Counted from the first letter of the stretch, positions 35,446 to 47,120 are shown. The stretch is 64,000 nucleotides of DNA from Massospora cicadina (GCA_022478985.1 JAKSZP010008019.1:1-64000), one strand, 5' to 3'. Made by a program: numbers and translations. The notes: a model not told the origin generated them from the sequence alone.

Positions 35446-36930
35446 GCAACCACAATAATCCATCCGCATTCTGATGAGAAGCCCCAGCTTGGTGGACTAT
35501 CTCATAAATATAAGCCTGTAACTTTAGTGCCAATTGGGTCAGTCATCCTTCTGGTTCTTGTAGATTTTGCAGCCAACGCAACGAGGAGTGGATCATCACA
35601 ACTTTGAAGTGCATTCCATGGATGTAAACCTGAAACTGTTTACAGGAATAAATGACCACAAGCAATTTACGCTCAGTTATGATGTAATTCCTCTAAGCAG
35701 CTGATAGTTTCTGGATCGCATATGCCACCAGATGTTTGTCCCCAAGTTTATCATCTTGGCTCAATATGGCGCCAATTGCCATCAATGAAGCATTGGTTTA
35801 TATTATAAATTCTTTCTACAAAATTTGAATATTTCAAAATCAGAGAATCTATTAAGTACTGATGTAACCCATCAAAGGATTTCTGGGCTTCTTCTTTCTA
35901 AATGAATCCTTTCTTTGAATCCTTCAACAAATGGAAGTGGGACTCAGCGATTCTTGCAAAAACTGATTGAATCTTCTATAGTATCCGACCATTCCAAGGA
36001 ACACTTTGATATCCTAGACACTCTTTGGCATAGCCATTCGCTCTATGGCTTTGATCTTCTGGGCTTATGGATGCAGTCCACTATAGTTGATTACAAATCC
36101 CATATGTTCTAACTCTTTCTTGAAGAAGTGACACTTCCTCAGCTTAATTTTCAGGTTGGCCGCGGATATTCTCTTAAACACTTCCTCCAAGTGGTGCAAA
36201 TGGTCATCAAACGTCCTACTGAACACATTTATATCGTCCAAGTACACCAGAACGCATGACAATTTAAAGTCATTTATCATGGCATCCATGGCCCTTTGGA
36301 ACGTCTCAGGCGCATTGCACAGATCCTGGGGCATTCTCATCAGTTGATAAAGCTCCTGCGTGGTGATAATCACACATTTCTCTTGGTCTTCTTTTGGAAA
36401 ATCAATTTGCCAATATCCCAAAATTTACTATTGTGGAGAAATAATTTGCTTCTCTCAATTGACCTAGTGCATCATCAATTCTTGGTAGTGAGTACAAATA
36501 CTTCTTTATAATCTTGTTCAGCTTCTGATAATTGATCACCACCTGATTAGAGCCATCCTTCTTCTTCATGATAAAGATAGGGCTTGCCCAGGGACCTTAC
36601 AATGGAACTAGAAGCCCATGCTCCACTAGTTTGCTGATTTCTTCCTCTACTACCGCTTTGGCTGCCTTTGACCATTGAATTGGTCTCATCCTAATTGGCA
36701 AATTTTCTTTGGTATTGACCTTGTGGATCACATTTCCTACACATCCCAAACCATGGTCATCCTGAGCGAATACTTCCCAATACTTGTCAAAAAATTCAAA
36801 CCTCCTCCTTCTATCTGTCTGTCAGATCAGCGAGTTTCTCTCAATTGACCAATAGATTGATACTCTCAGCAACCTATGCCAGCAAACTCATTGTAAGTCT
36901 GAAAATCATGAACCCATAAAATCAATATTT
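35446..36930 (-). pseudogene. Ty3-3 pol, RT and RNase H part
   Basis: Read on the minus strand from 36.9 kb: FDKYWEVFAQDDHGLG, an RT start with MRPIQWSKAAKAVVEEEISK and VEHGLLVPL, KKKDGSNQVVINYQKLN, SLPRIDDALGQL, then the open block 36421-36065 with MGYWQIDFPKEDQEKC, LCNAPETFQRAMDAM and VYLDDINVFSRTF (both catalytic Asp kept). RNase H remains run to 35446, ending QAYIYEIVHQAGASHQNAD just before the Ty3-2 junction. Upstream it stops abruptly at array B; no protease is seen. Confidence 0.88.
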
Positions 36931-36989
36931 TATATTTTATATTTTTTATCTATTTTTTGTATTTTTATTTTGCAATGGCACTTTTAACC

Positions 36990-37190
36990 TACAACTATGT
37001 TCAGAGGTCCTTCTTTTCCCCTTCATCAAACTGGTTCCTAGGTATACTCTGACTTAACAGTTTTACATGGTTCACAATCTTATTCTCTTATTTTTACCAT
37101 CTAAGTTGGTTTCAGTGGTCCTCTTTTAGGACTTGACCAGAATCTTAGGTCATGGCCATTTTAATAGTTCAGTGGTCCTCTGGGAACATT
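36990..37190. repeat. Hairpin repeat array B of Ty3-3
   Basis: Same layout and orientation as array A. GTTCAGAGGTCC-type starts are at about 36998, 37069, 37109 and 37166. AACTG/CAGTT forms at about 37029-37062 and GTCCT/AGGAC at about 37117-37131. The similarity may extend about 60-90 bases further upstream through AT-rich sequence. Confidence 0.72.
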
Positions 37191-37199
37191 GCAATTATT

Positions 37200-38150
37200 T
37201 TCTTTTAGGTCTAATACTTCCAATTTTTAGTATTGCCCTTCTTCACTATACAACCAGCAACGCTATTTCTTAATGTATAAGCAACACTTGCCGGCTTTGG
37301 CAATACTTGTAAATGTTTCCATTCATTAGGCCTTCAATCCCAACTAGTTATTCGTCCAACAGGTCCTATTTTCATATTTTGGCAACTGATGCTTGAGTCT
37401 TTGTATCGCATTAAATTGTGAATTTCTCATTAGTCAACAGTTCCATTTAACCCGTTATAATTGTTTTCTCTTGAAAAAGATTTTGGCAATCTTTGCCATC
37501 CAAAACGTTGTAAATAATCTCACTTGTGGATCTGGTAATGATCCCTTAATCACACAAATTGATCTAGCCTCTTTAGCTTCATCCAATTTCGTCTTAAATT
37601 GATGATTATCATCCCTAGCGATTTCTGCCTCATTGATTAGACATTATTAGTCAAGTGATTCTCTCCACTCTCTTGAATTAACAATTCATTTTTTGCTCTC
37701 GTACTCTTTATTGGTCTTTTAATCCAAAGCTCTTAATTGATTGATTTTCTGTATAAACTCATCCAATGTCTCATCTAGTGTCTCATCTAACACCTCTCTC
37801 CTCAGGGCTATCTAGAGCGAACCCAATTTTAACCTGATTTGGCCCTGCTGATCCTCAGGAATATTTCAAGTGGACCCAATTATAACCTGAGTTGGCATTG
37901 CTGAAAATCTTCATCTCAAGTAAATGTCAGGTGGAACAGGTTTTTTGAAGCACTAGACAGTTCCATATATAGGCTGCAAATCCTTTTTCCGATTTCTTGA
38001 GTATCTGTTTTGATTGGCTTCACTAGTCGCTCCACATCTGAGCTGGGTAACACGTAATTGAACATGATCCACTACACATTCAGTCTTCAATGATGTTACT
38101 TTCCCTAGTAACTCATTGCCAGAATTGGAAACATCTTCAAATGACATCAT
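37200..38150 (-). pseudogene. Ty3-3 gag N-terminal remnant
   Basis: A minus-strand ATG at about 38150 opens MMSFEDVSNSGNELLGKVTS and runs 65 codons. Further down, helical charged pieces (37430-37900, for example LDEAKEARSICVIKGSLPDP) look like the coiled-coil N-terminus of a Ty3 Gag, as in Ty3-2. No capsid core, zinc knuckle or protease is seen before array B, so this part appears deleted or replaced. Confidence 0.5.
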
Positions 38151-38180
38151 GTCCTAGTATCTTCCTCAACTACAACCCTG

Positions 38181-38192
38181 TAGAGAGCACCA
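38181..38192 (-). promoter_or_regulatory. Primer-binding site of Ty3-3
   Basis: Minus strand TGGTGCTCTCTA begins two bases inside the 5' LTR boundary at 38195, the same offset as in Ty3-2. Confidence 0.7.
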
Positions 38193-38194
38193 AT

Positions 38195-39346
38195 TGTTAA
38201 AATTTATAGAGTTCTCGATATTCTCAGCTGATAACCCCTAAATTAATTAACTGCACATGTTTGTTGTTGTGCAATTCGCCACGTTGTCTGAGAGTAAGAT
38301 GTGTTCGTTTGATAATAGTGTGGAGACTATTATCCACAGTTGAATAAAGTACTAGTATTGGGTCCAATGCTTGATCAGTATTTCCTCTAAAAATACTTAG
38401 GATGTCCTCAATAGGGATTCATTCCCTTATACCGCCTAACTTGATCTATGCTCAGATTCTCATTTACGGTTTCTCTCTGGTGACAAACAGTTGGCATCAA
38501 TCCTCAATTCAGTTCAGCTTCTCTTCTCCGAATCCACGCTCAGATCCTTACTCTTTATCCCAAAGAGTCTCCCAATTAAAGCACACAGTAATAATTTCCT
38601 TGAGAAAGAATAGAACTCAAAATATATTCTGGTATAATATTTTTTACTGAAAAAGGTCTTAAGTACTTCAATGTATATCCATATAACTATGAGCATATTT
38701 TATTAGTGAATTCTTAGGGGAAATTATAGTGGGAATTTGGCGCCCAACCCTCAGTTGGCACCTCCTCAATGAAATGGAAGCCAATTGCTGTTGTATTACT
38801 CAACCTCTTCTCATCAGCGATGGCCTTCCCCATCCTGGCTAGGATTCTGTCATTAGACATCCTCAAGACCTAAAAAGGAAAGAGTCAGAAAATGTTTTTA
38901 CCGTTTTCTTCTTGATCCCAGTGAACCAACCATATTTGGCAAGTGACCTGCTTAGGTAATGGGACTTGTTATCCTTAAGGCAGGTTGTTAATCAACTTAT
39001 TGATTTTCTAGTTGCAGGTAGCATCACTCACCTTGCAACTTAATCCTTAAATTTCCAATTGGTTGGTGATGAAACCCAACTGATCCCAATTGGTACACCT
39101 GATAGTAAATCATTGATCAACTATCAGATGCCCCTCTTTTGTCAGAAACTCTGCCTGAAGAGATCTTAATCATAAATTTGGATTGATCCCCAATGCATCC
39201 AACCCAGGCTTATAACCTAATATCACTTAAAACTGTTACCTCATAATCAGGGTTAACTAATATATAATTCACTTTGCTATAGGGAATTTTCCCCTAGCAA
39301 CCCCAGGTAATTTAGTTGTCTAGGAATATGAGCAAAAATCCCAACA
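38195..39346 (-). repeat. 5' LTR of Ty3-3
   Basis: 1152 bp from TGTTAAAATT to CCAACA, matching 23042-24196. Minus-strand TATA-like stretches occur (for example TAATAAAATAT, about 38692-38705), but no single promoter can be fixed. Confidence 0.87.
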
Positions 39347-42012
39347 CCACTCCTCCTTGACCAAATTAAGTTACCGTGGATGGCATCCTTAAGATGTGAC
39401 CTGGCGCTTGACAGTCAGAAATCCATTACTAATGAAGGAGTGGGTGAAATCAATATGGTTTCTGCACTATTACACAACGGCTTTTTGTGTTAAGAGGCTG
39501 CGGCGCTCTAGAATACACTTTTGTATAAGGACTTTGGGCCTTAGCTGGCTTATTACTTTTTAGATTATAGCTTATCAATTCGTTGAGTCTGAAACTGCAG
39601 TTTGCAAAATCTCAATTTGGTGAACTTTAGTTCTCTGAATGCTAATTTTGCAGTCTATTGCCGCACCTATAATTAGTTCCTGCCATCCTTGCACTTTGGT
39701 GGGGGAGAATCCAAGGTGTTACCAATAAAAGATGGCTTTGGGGCTGAATGTTAAGTAGAGGTATAGTTGCTGGATGTTGGATGTGACTGAATTGTGTTTG
39801 CACCAGTCCTTCACGGTTACTCTGTCACACCTGTAATTGGTAAACAAACATGCCATTTTTGGCAGGTACTCCACCTCACACCACTGGAAGGCTTCTGACA
39901 GGGTGAATCCTTCAAAGCCATTAGGCTCTGATAGAGAGGGTTTGGGGAACAACTGTTTCCAGTCCTGAATAACTTCTGACTCAGATACCAGTTTTTTAAC
40001 CATTTCAATCCATGTCAGATGTCATAACCCTTACCATTGAAGCTGTTACCTGAGAAAGTATTTTGTTCTCAATCCAGGGCTTATCAGTTTTAGGGATAAA
40101 ATCTGATGCATTTTAGTACTTTTGCTTTGGCCAGTAGGACATGATTTTTCAAGAATACCCATTTGTCTAGAGTTAAGCTGCAGCCACATAGCTTTATAAG
40201 GATATTCCTAGTGACACCTACGTCACCCAGTCAAGGACTTAGTCAATACTGGCTCCATTACAGATCCAGTACTTCATTTTGAGGGGGAGAATCTGTTAGC
40301 ACTCCATCCAATGGCGTCATCTGCAGACAGTCCAAAAGAGCCCCCACTCTACCGCATTCTCCTTCGTCCAACTGGCTCTGAGTAGGTTGGATGTGGTAGC
40401 AATTGGGATGCAGTTATATGATCAGTGTAAGGCTTTGGTAGTCTTATACTGGCCTCAATCCTAAGAATAGCCTATTTGTTGAAGAAGGTGGTCCTGTACC
40501 ATTTAGGTGCCATGTCAGATGTAATGGTGTATTGTGACCAGTTGAGGGCAATTGAGGCATTGTGGAAGCGCTTGACTTATGCATCAAGATCCGTCAACGA
40601 TAACCCTGAGATTTTTATTGAGGATGCCATTCTGGTAGAGATTTTCCTTTATAGTACTCCATGGATTGTGGAGGTTGATTCTATCTTTGAGTCAGGCTTT
40701 AGTGTTAATGGTGTTTAGGTCGTTGCAGACAGCTGTTTCCATTGAGCAGTGTTTAATGGGAAGCTTCATATACTCAAGGGCATCCTTGGTGCATATATTC
40801 TACACTTTTTGAAATTCTATATCTTGATAGGTATTCGTTTAACACGCACCTCTTTGTAGTGCCACTGGAAAGCTTTTGTTCACGCCATAAATAAGCTGTT
40901 GTGGGAATAACTACCTTTGTGATTCATTGAATGGCCGTAGAGTAAGGAAATTTTATGGTTTCCACTGCTCGATGTTGCAGCTAATGATGCCTATGCACAT
41001 ACACATTTTCCTGGACTGGTGTGTATTTTTTGGCGCTTTGTGGGCAGCATCTCTAGTTGTCACCTGGTTTTTGTTGGTGTATTTAGATCCGTTAGCCAAA
41101 ACTTTTGGCTTCTTTGCCAATTGCATTTGTGGGATCTGACAATTACAAATTGAGATCCAGATGTGACAGTTACTTAAATGGGGTTTTGCCTAGCTATCTG
41201 TTGATTAAATGTTGCGATCAATTGTAGGTGGGGTAGTTCCTTAAGATGTTTCCCATGAATCATTGATTTCAGTCTACACCTAACTATTTTAATAGGTCCA
41301 GAGCGAGCTTATCCCTGAATGAGGATGTAATTAATAAGGTTTTTTACTAAATGATGTTCTCACAGGGAAGCTCTTGGCGATATTCCTAGCATCCAATCCA
41401 ATTAATGGGTTTAAATCTTTGGGGAGATTTGCCAGATGGTGCTATTGTAGTTTTAACAGTATAACTCTTAGTGACAGGGGACAATGACTTCGCCATAGTG
41501 TTGTCTTCCTTTTGTCCTAGCTGGATATTGGTTTTTTGTATAGTTTTGGACCCCAAAGTTGTTCAAAAAAATTTCCATCCATGTAGAGTGTGTAAATGGA
41601 TGTAAGTTGTTTAAATTTGCTTGAAGTTTGTCGCCAATAACTTTGAAAAGTGTCTAAAAGACAAACTCCATAAGATGTATGATTCATATGGCATAGTAAT
41701 TTTTAAGAAAAAAAATAAATATGTTACAGTAAACTATCCATTTATATAAAGCTAATCTTTTCTTTAGGTAAATCTTACTGTAACTTTGCACTGAATAAGT
41801 TGCAGATAGTTGGTTTATAGGCGCAGTAGGCCACTGACTAGTAAAATTCTCTTACTAAAACCTTTCTGGGTAGTTTTTTATTTACAAAAGTCATGTTTAG
41901 GTGAAGAATGAACACACAAGAAAAGGTAATAGTTGTGCAAATCACCAGATAGGTTCAGAACTGCACATATCAATCAGTGCACAAAGAGGAGCGACTAGAT
42001 AAAAGCAAATGC
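39347..42012. other. Unclassified, probably retroelement-derived; two orphan ORF fragments
   Basis: On the minus strand 39719-40008 encodes an open block (VKKLVSESEVIQDWKQLFPK ... GFEGFTLSEAFQWCEVEYLP), continuing past a stop with FSPTKVQGWQELIIGAAID. I recognise no domain. On the plus strand 40476-40715 is open for 80 codons (KKVVLYHLGAMSDVMVYCDQ); this may be a shadow. The stretch 41140-42012 has no open frame. It lies between Ty3-3 and the SINE. Confidence 0.35.
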
Positions 42013-42029
42013 ACACCAAGAGTAGTGTA

Positions 42030-42305
42030 TTTATTTGAGGTGGACTGACCTGGGGATGATACCGCACCGATTAAGGGAAATCGAATGTATGAGAAAGGAG
42101 GACAAAACCTGGAAAACCTCCATGCACAGCGTATGATAGGCCAGGAACTCCATGGACCGCCTTTGCTATTCGCTATCTCAGTTCAGGGCATTGGTGCGCA
42201 AAACCAACACAGTTAAAATCGTCCCCTACCCAAAGTCCATTACCGGGATCAAACTCGGGAGGCAGTGGTAGAGGGTCTATACTCTACCACTGGGGTATCC
42301 TCCCT
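42030..42305 (-). mobile_element. tRNA-derived SINE with perfect 17-bp target duplication
   Basis: ACACCAAGAGTAGTGTA occurs at 42013-42029 and 42306-42322 and exactly brackets a 276-bp insert. On the minus strand the insert begins with a tRNA-like head: an A-box-like TACCCCAGTGGTAGAG (42282-42297) and a B-box-like GTTTGATCCC (42245-42254), a normal RNA polymerase III internal promoter spacing. The body is unrelated to tRNA, and the insert ends in CTCAAATAAA. The 3' tail resembles the LINE-A tail. The head has no acceptor-stem pairing, so it is not a tRNA gene. Confidence 0.85.
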
Positions 42306-42516
42306 ACACCAAGAGTAGTGTAAGGTGTCAAGCTTTTAAACCTAGATTCTGCGCCATGGCATCCACGGTCTCATTTTCTTAGGAAAAAATCAAATATTCT
42401 GATAAAGCCAAAATATTTTTAGAAATGGCTTTTAATACGTTAAAAAATAGAACATATTGGGAAAGGAGCTTCTTGTAAGTAAATTTTCTAGTCTGTACTT
42501 TATATGCTTTTTGGAG

Positions 42517-43716
42517 TCAGTTTACTGACCTCAGCTCGCTTAACTTTTAAGGCAAACTTGCTGCCCAGGAGATATGTTCTATGCTTATTAGGCGCCAAAA
42601 ACCCTTCAAAATGGGCATGATCATCCTCATTGACAATTTCTCTACTGTTGCTGCCCAATGTAACAATAATCTTTTAGTTTAAGTGTTCGCACCCATGGCG
42701 AAATTCTTGTTAGTACTCTATGAAAAGTTATCTTTGCATTGGTTTTGGACACAACAGAATCCAATAAAATCTCTCTCTTGGAAGCTTAGCTTCAAGATAT
42801 CCGCGTAATTGATTGTCCTATTTAAACAAAGCATATCTCAGACTAAATACTGTATTCTGCACAATCACTAAACCCAAACTAGCTATTAATGATTAGATCA
42901 CTCAAGCCAAAATTAATTGAAACAAAAAGGATAAACTGAGATTCTGTGGAAAGGTATTTTTTAATTAAAAATGAGTTTTTTACTTCTGGTAAAAATAAAG
43001 ATTAAAAATGAATGCAGATTGAAGGTTGTTTGGGTAAAGGAATAGCTATAGGGGTCCTCATGATCCCTAGTTAGGCAGTGTCTGTTATCTTCTATAGTTG
43101 CTTTTTCCATTTGGTTTAATTTATTGTATCCACGAGCTCTTTGTTGATGATTACCCATAATCCTAGAAGTCAAAGTCCTCTCTAAAAATCCCGCTTCTGG
43201 GTTGTGAGCTTTAGCTTTTTGTTTCAGGTTATTAGTTCATTACATAATCTGGTAACTTGTGGCCTGGCTTCAGGTTCCTTCAGTGTCACTTTGATGGGCC
43301 TTTCATAAGGTTTTGTATGACTCATAAATTTGGGTGATCGCTAATTTTGTTAATGTTCAGATGAGAGCCTCAAGCTTTCCCATTGGGATAATTCAGTTGG
43401 GTCATTGCATCATCATCTTATGATTGCAAATTATCCCCCCAGAGGTATAAAAGGGGTCCAAATTCATAGTCAATTTTAGTAACAACAATATCTTCAATAA
43501 ACAAATTCCCTTGAGCTTCAGGTGCAAAATGTTTCGCATGACGTCATCCTGAGTACTTGGGTAATTTCTTAGTCAAGTAAATTTATAAAAGTAAGTTGTT
43601 CAATTCCACCTTTAGTAAGAAACTTTACCCAATCTCTGCCAGTTTTGGATTGGACTCTGTCCATTCTGATATTTGAGGAATGATCTGCCAATGCCTTTAT
43701 GGCTTCATCTGCAACA
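42517..43716 (-). repeat. 3' LTR of Ty3-4
   Basis: About 1200 bp, ending ..GCAACA at 43716. It shares CAGCTTCAGGTTCCTT, GAATCCAATA, TTGAAACAAAAA and GATTGGACTC with the right LTR. A plus-strand TATAAAAGGGG lies at 43446-43456, antisense to the element. Confidence 0.82.
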
Positions 43717-43899
43717 CTTCCCCTCCTAAGATGAGTTGGGGGAATGACATTAGGTTCCATAAAAGTACTTTTTTAAGTACCAAGTTAAAATCATCATCCC
43801 AGATAAAATATTCAGTTCCTCTCTTTTCCAAGACAATCTCAGGTCCAGTTCATATAGCCCGCAGCTTCTCTAGCTGTCCTTCCTCATAAATATCAAAAC

Positions 43900-46800
43900 A
43901 GTTATTTATCTTTTAGGAGGAACTCCAGTAGCCTAGTTCATTTTCTGAATTTCTATTGGATTCATTGGATAGTCGCATTTATGTTGTTTGAGCCTCCAAT
44001 TGTATTTTAATAAGTTCATCCTTTAACTCTTGCTGATAGCTTCCAGGCGGCAGGTTCTTCAGGTCTGCAGTAATGATCAGTGATAGCAGTGTCAGGAATT
44101 GCTGCTTCTTTTCAAAACAAGGCATTTAAAGTGGGCATCCCAATCACCTGGTGGTGGCTAATCCTGTAAGCCAACAACATGGAGGGTAGCTACTGATCCC
44201 ATTTTAACTTGTAGTTTAAGGCCATATTATTCTATAACCCTCCTAAGGTTCCATTCACTCGCTTGATGTACCATTTATAAATGGTTTATAGGGAGAGGTT
44301 GATTGTTGATTTACTCCAACTAAATCCTTCAGCTTTTTCACAACATCTGATATGAAGTTCTAAACATTATCTGAAAGAAAGACATGGGCATCCGTGTCTG
44401 GTTATAACTTGGTTGTAGAGGAATTGATTGGTTGTGTTTTATGATGTACTTCTTGACTGCAAAGGCTTTGAACCACTTAAAAGGTGGTTGATTTCTACAA
44501 GTATTAACTTTGATTCACTGGAGGCAATTGGACGTGGTCTCACCATATCAATAGATACATTACTGAATTTGGCTGTAGGTGGAATTGGTGTAAAACTAAA
44601 GTATCTATCCAGCGGAAAGAAACATGTACAAGATATACATGTTTTTAAAGCCTGATGAAAATTCATTGGACATGGACTCCCAATAGTCTCTCCTTCAGGA
44701 AGGCTAACATTTTCTAAAACCGTACATGGCCAACGTGCTCATGCGTTTCTGAAGCTAGCTTCATTAGGTTGCTGGTTTGGTGTATGGGTACCATTTCTAT
44801 GAACCTCCTTTTGCGGGTTTCCATCAACACGCTGGTGTCTTTGGAGCACCTTCTCATGACGGTCTTCATCCCATCTTTTTTGTCCTGCCATGGTATTTCT
44901 GGTAAACCAAATAAGATATACAGACAATCGCTTTCTGGTGTTTGTAAGTTGAACACTGGCAATTACTATAGTCCGTCAGAATTGAGGTTTTTGTCTCATG
45001 CTCAGTGGATGATCTCAAAATATCCCTGGATCAGTACTGCACATCTGGAAAGGCGTCCGTTGAGAGCCTTCATATTCTGCAACTAGCGGAGTGACGTGTG
45101 ATCCATCATAATCTTGAATTATATTTCATACAGGAATGATCAGAAATGCTTGACTTCTCATATCACCGACATCCACTCTCTCTCCATAACAATCTAGTTG
45201 TTCTTGGCTTGCTAAATGCTTTTTAATATACTAAATTGGGTGGTCCACCCCTTCTTCATCCCGTTGGGCAAATATCACGCCAAGCTTAAAGTCACTCACA
45301 ATGGTGTATAGGTAAAAAGTATTGTTGAAATCCAGGTAGGCCAAGATTGGCGCCTCTACTAATCTTACTTTTAACTCATTGAAGGCCTTCTCCTGTTCCA
45401 GGCCCCACTAAAACTTCGTTTCCTTTGTCAGCAGGTAATTAAAGAGTGCAGCCAAGTCCGGAAAAATGGGTATAAATTTCTGGTAATAACCCACTACCCT
45501 AAGGAATACTTATATGTCCCTCAAGCTCATGGGCAGCTCCATAGCCACAACTTATTTGACCTTTTCATTATAGGGCTTGATTCTGCTGGGGCTGATCTCA
45601 TGCTTAAGTAACTCCAGTTACCTCTTTAGGAAAGTGAACTTGCCCATTTCTAATTCAACTTTGATGCTTGCAGAAGATTAGAAAACTTCTAGGAGGAGTT
45701 GAAGAAGCTCCTGGAAGGTCCTGCTGAACGCAATAATGTTGTAAAGATTAATCAACGCACTAAGAAATTTGAGTTTTCCAAAATTGCAATCCATCAAGCG
45801 CTGAAAGGTGGCATAGGCGTTGCAGAGCCATTGTAGTATTCTTATAGGCTTAAACAACCCCTAACTACTGATCAGGGCGTACTTCTCCTAATCCTCCGGT
45901 GAGAGCTCCATCTGCCAGTATCCATTGGCCAGATTCATCGCCAAGAATCATTTAGTTTTTTTAAGGCATTTCAGAGTGTCATCTATGTGCGGGAGCATGT
46001 ATGAGTCCTTTTTGGTTATTTCATTCAACCAGCGGTAGTCATGACTATGCAATGAGTCCCATATTTTTTATACTATCAATAGCGTTGAGACCCAAGGATT
46101 CTTTGATGGCAAATCAGTCAAACTTCTGCTAGTTGATTTAAACATTGGGCAATGACAGCATCTCTAGCTTTGAGCGGTGGTAGGGCTTTGACTTGAACAG
46201 TATAGCAGATCAGGTTTCCCTCTTATGGATCTCGCCCTTGAATAGTCCATAGTCATTAGATCTAGTGGCAAATATATTATTTGAACTCATTCAACTTCTC
46301 ATCCAGTTCCTTCTGCTGTTTATGGGTCACATCCCTCAAACCTGAGCTCATCAAAGTCCCATATGGTGTGCAGTGAATCAAAATCATTGCAACTAGTCAG
46401 TTTTACCTGTGCAATGACTTGTCTTTTATCAACTCTTATCATTTTAAATGTAATATTTCCTAGGGTAATGATCAACTCATCTAAGTAGTTTGTATCATAG
46501 AATACAGATAAAACTCTCAATTATTATTTGCAGGTTCCATTGAGGCTGTAAACTTATAAGATAGTACTAGCGGAATCTTCACACTGATTGACAAGATTAT
46601 CCAGCATTGATCCCCTGGTTGAATCGTCATGATTTTGCTAGCGCTCAGAGGAAGCCCTTCTTCCTCACTAAACGTGAAGGGTAGCTGCTTCACACCTTCT
46701 CTGTAAGGATGTAGTGGCTGGGTTAAATCAATTAATCATCTTTACCAAACAAGTCCATTGCTTTCTCGGTTTAACATCCTCATCAATCTAACATCATGGA

Positions 46801-47120
46801 AGTTGATAACTCAGTATGTTACAGTGTTGGTTGTGAAGTCGATAATTTGCTCCAAACTCAAGAAGAAACCGCATCTCGATTAGGAAGTTATAATGGTTGT
46901 TATCCAATTCAATGCCGGTTTTATGAGAACCATGCGTCCAAAGCATAAATGTAACACTGAATAGCCTACTAAAGAATTGGTAACATTAGGTCCTGCGGTT
47001 CAGTACTTCACGTTATAGTCAATATTGGGCATAAACTTCAGCCTCTCCATGAACTTAGAAGATATCATGTTGGCTAAAGCTCCAGTGTCCAGCACTGCTA
47101 AGATGCATAACTTCCAGATA
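43900..47120 (-). pseudogene. Ty3-4 pol remnant (protease, RT, RNase H, integrase)
   Basis: Protease at 47025-47100: AVLDTGALANMISSKFMERL with intact D-T-G-A. The RT spans about 45740-46040 with LANGYWQMELSPED and LCNAYATFQRLMD, and the former Y-x-D-D box is eroded (NLYNIIAFSRTF). Thumb and RNase H follow at about 45120-45520 (VVGYYQKFIPIFPDLAALFN, then EEGVDHPI-x-YIKKHLASQEQ). The integrase shows VSIDMVRPRPIASSESK (about 44520-44570) and VITRHGCPCLSF (about 44390). Stops are frequent and the reading frame changes many times. Confidence 0.87.

Larger units (their letters stand above)
23042..39346 (-). mobile_element. Ty3-3: Ty3/gypsy element on the minus strand, split by nested Ty3-2
   Basis: LTRs at 23042-24196 and 38195-39346 share most of their 1.15 kb and have TGTT...AACA termini (TG mutated in the left copy). 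Integrase sequence (26.3-27.49 kb) and RNase H/RT sequence (35.45-36.9 kb) join in the correct order once Ty3-2 is removed. Unusual parts are an antisense coding-like stretch between integrase and the 3' LTR, two hairpin arrays bracketing pol, and the absence of a recognisable protease. A clear target duplication was not found (ACATT versus CCACT). Confidence 0.88.

Noticed and set aside
42230..42305. A functional tRNA gene on the minus strand
   Set aside because: The acceptor stem does not pair, the T-loop is one base short, the D-arm region folds into an inverted repeat, and the insert with its target duplication shows a SINE.
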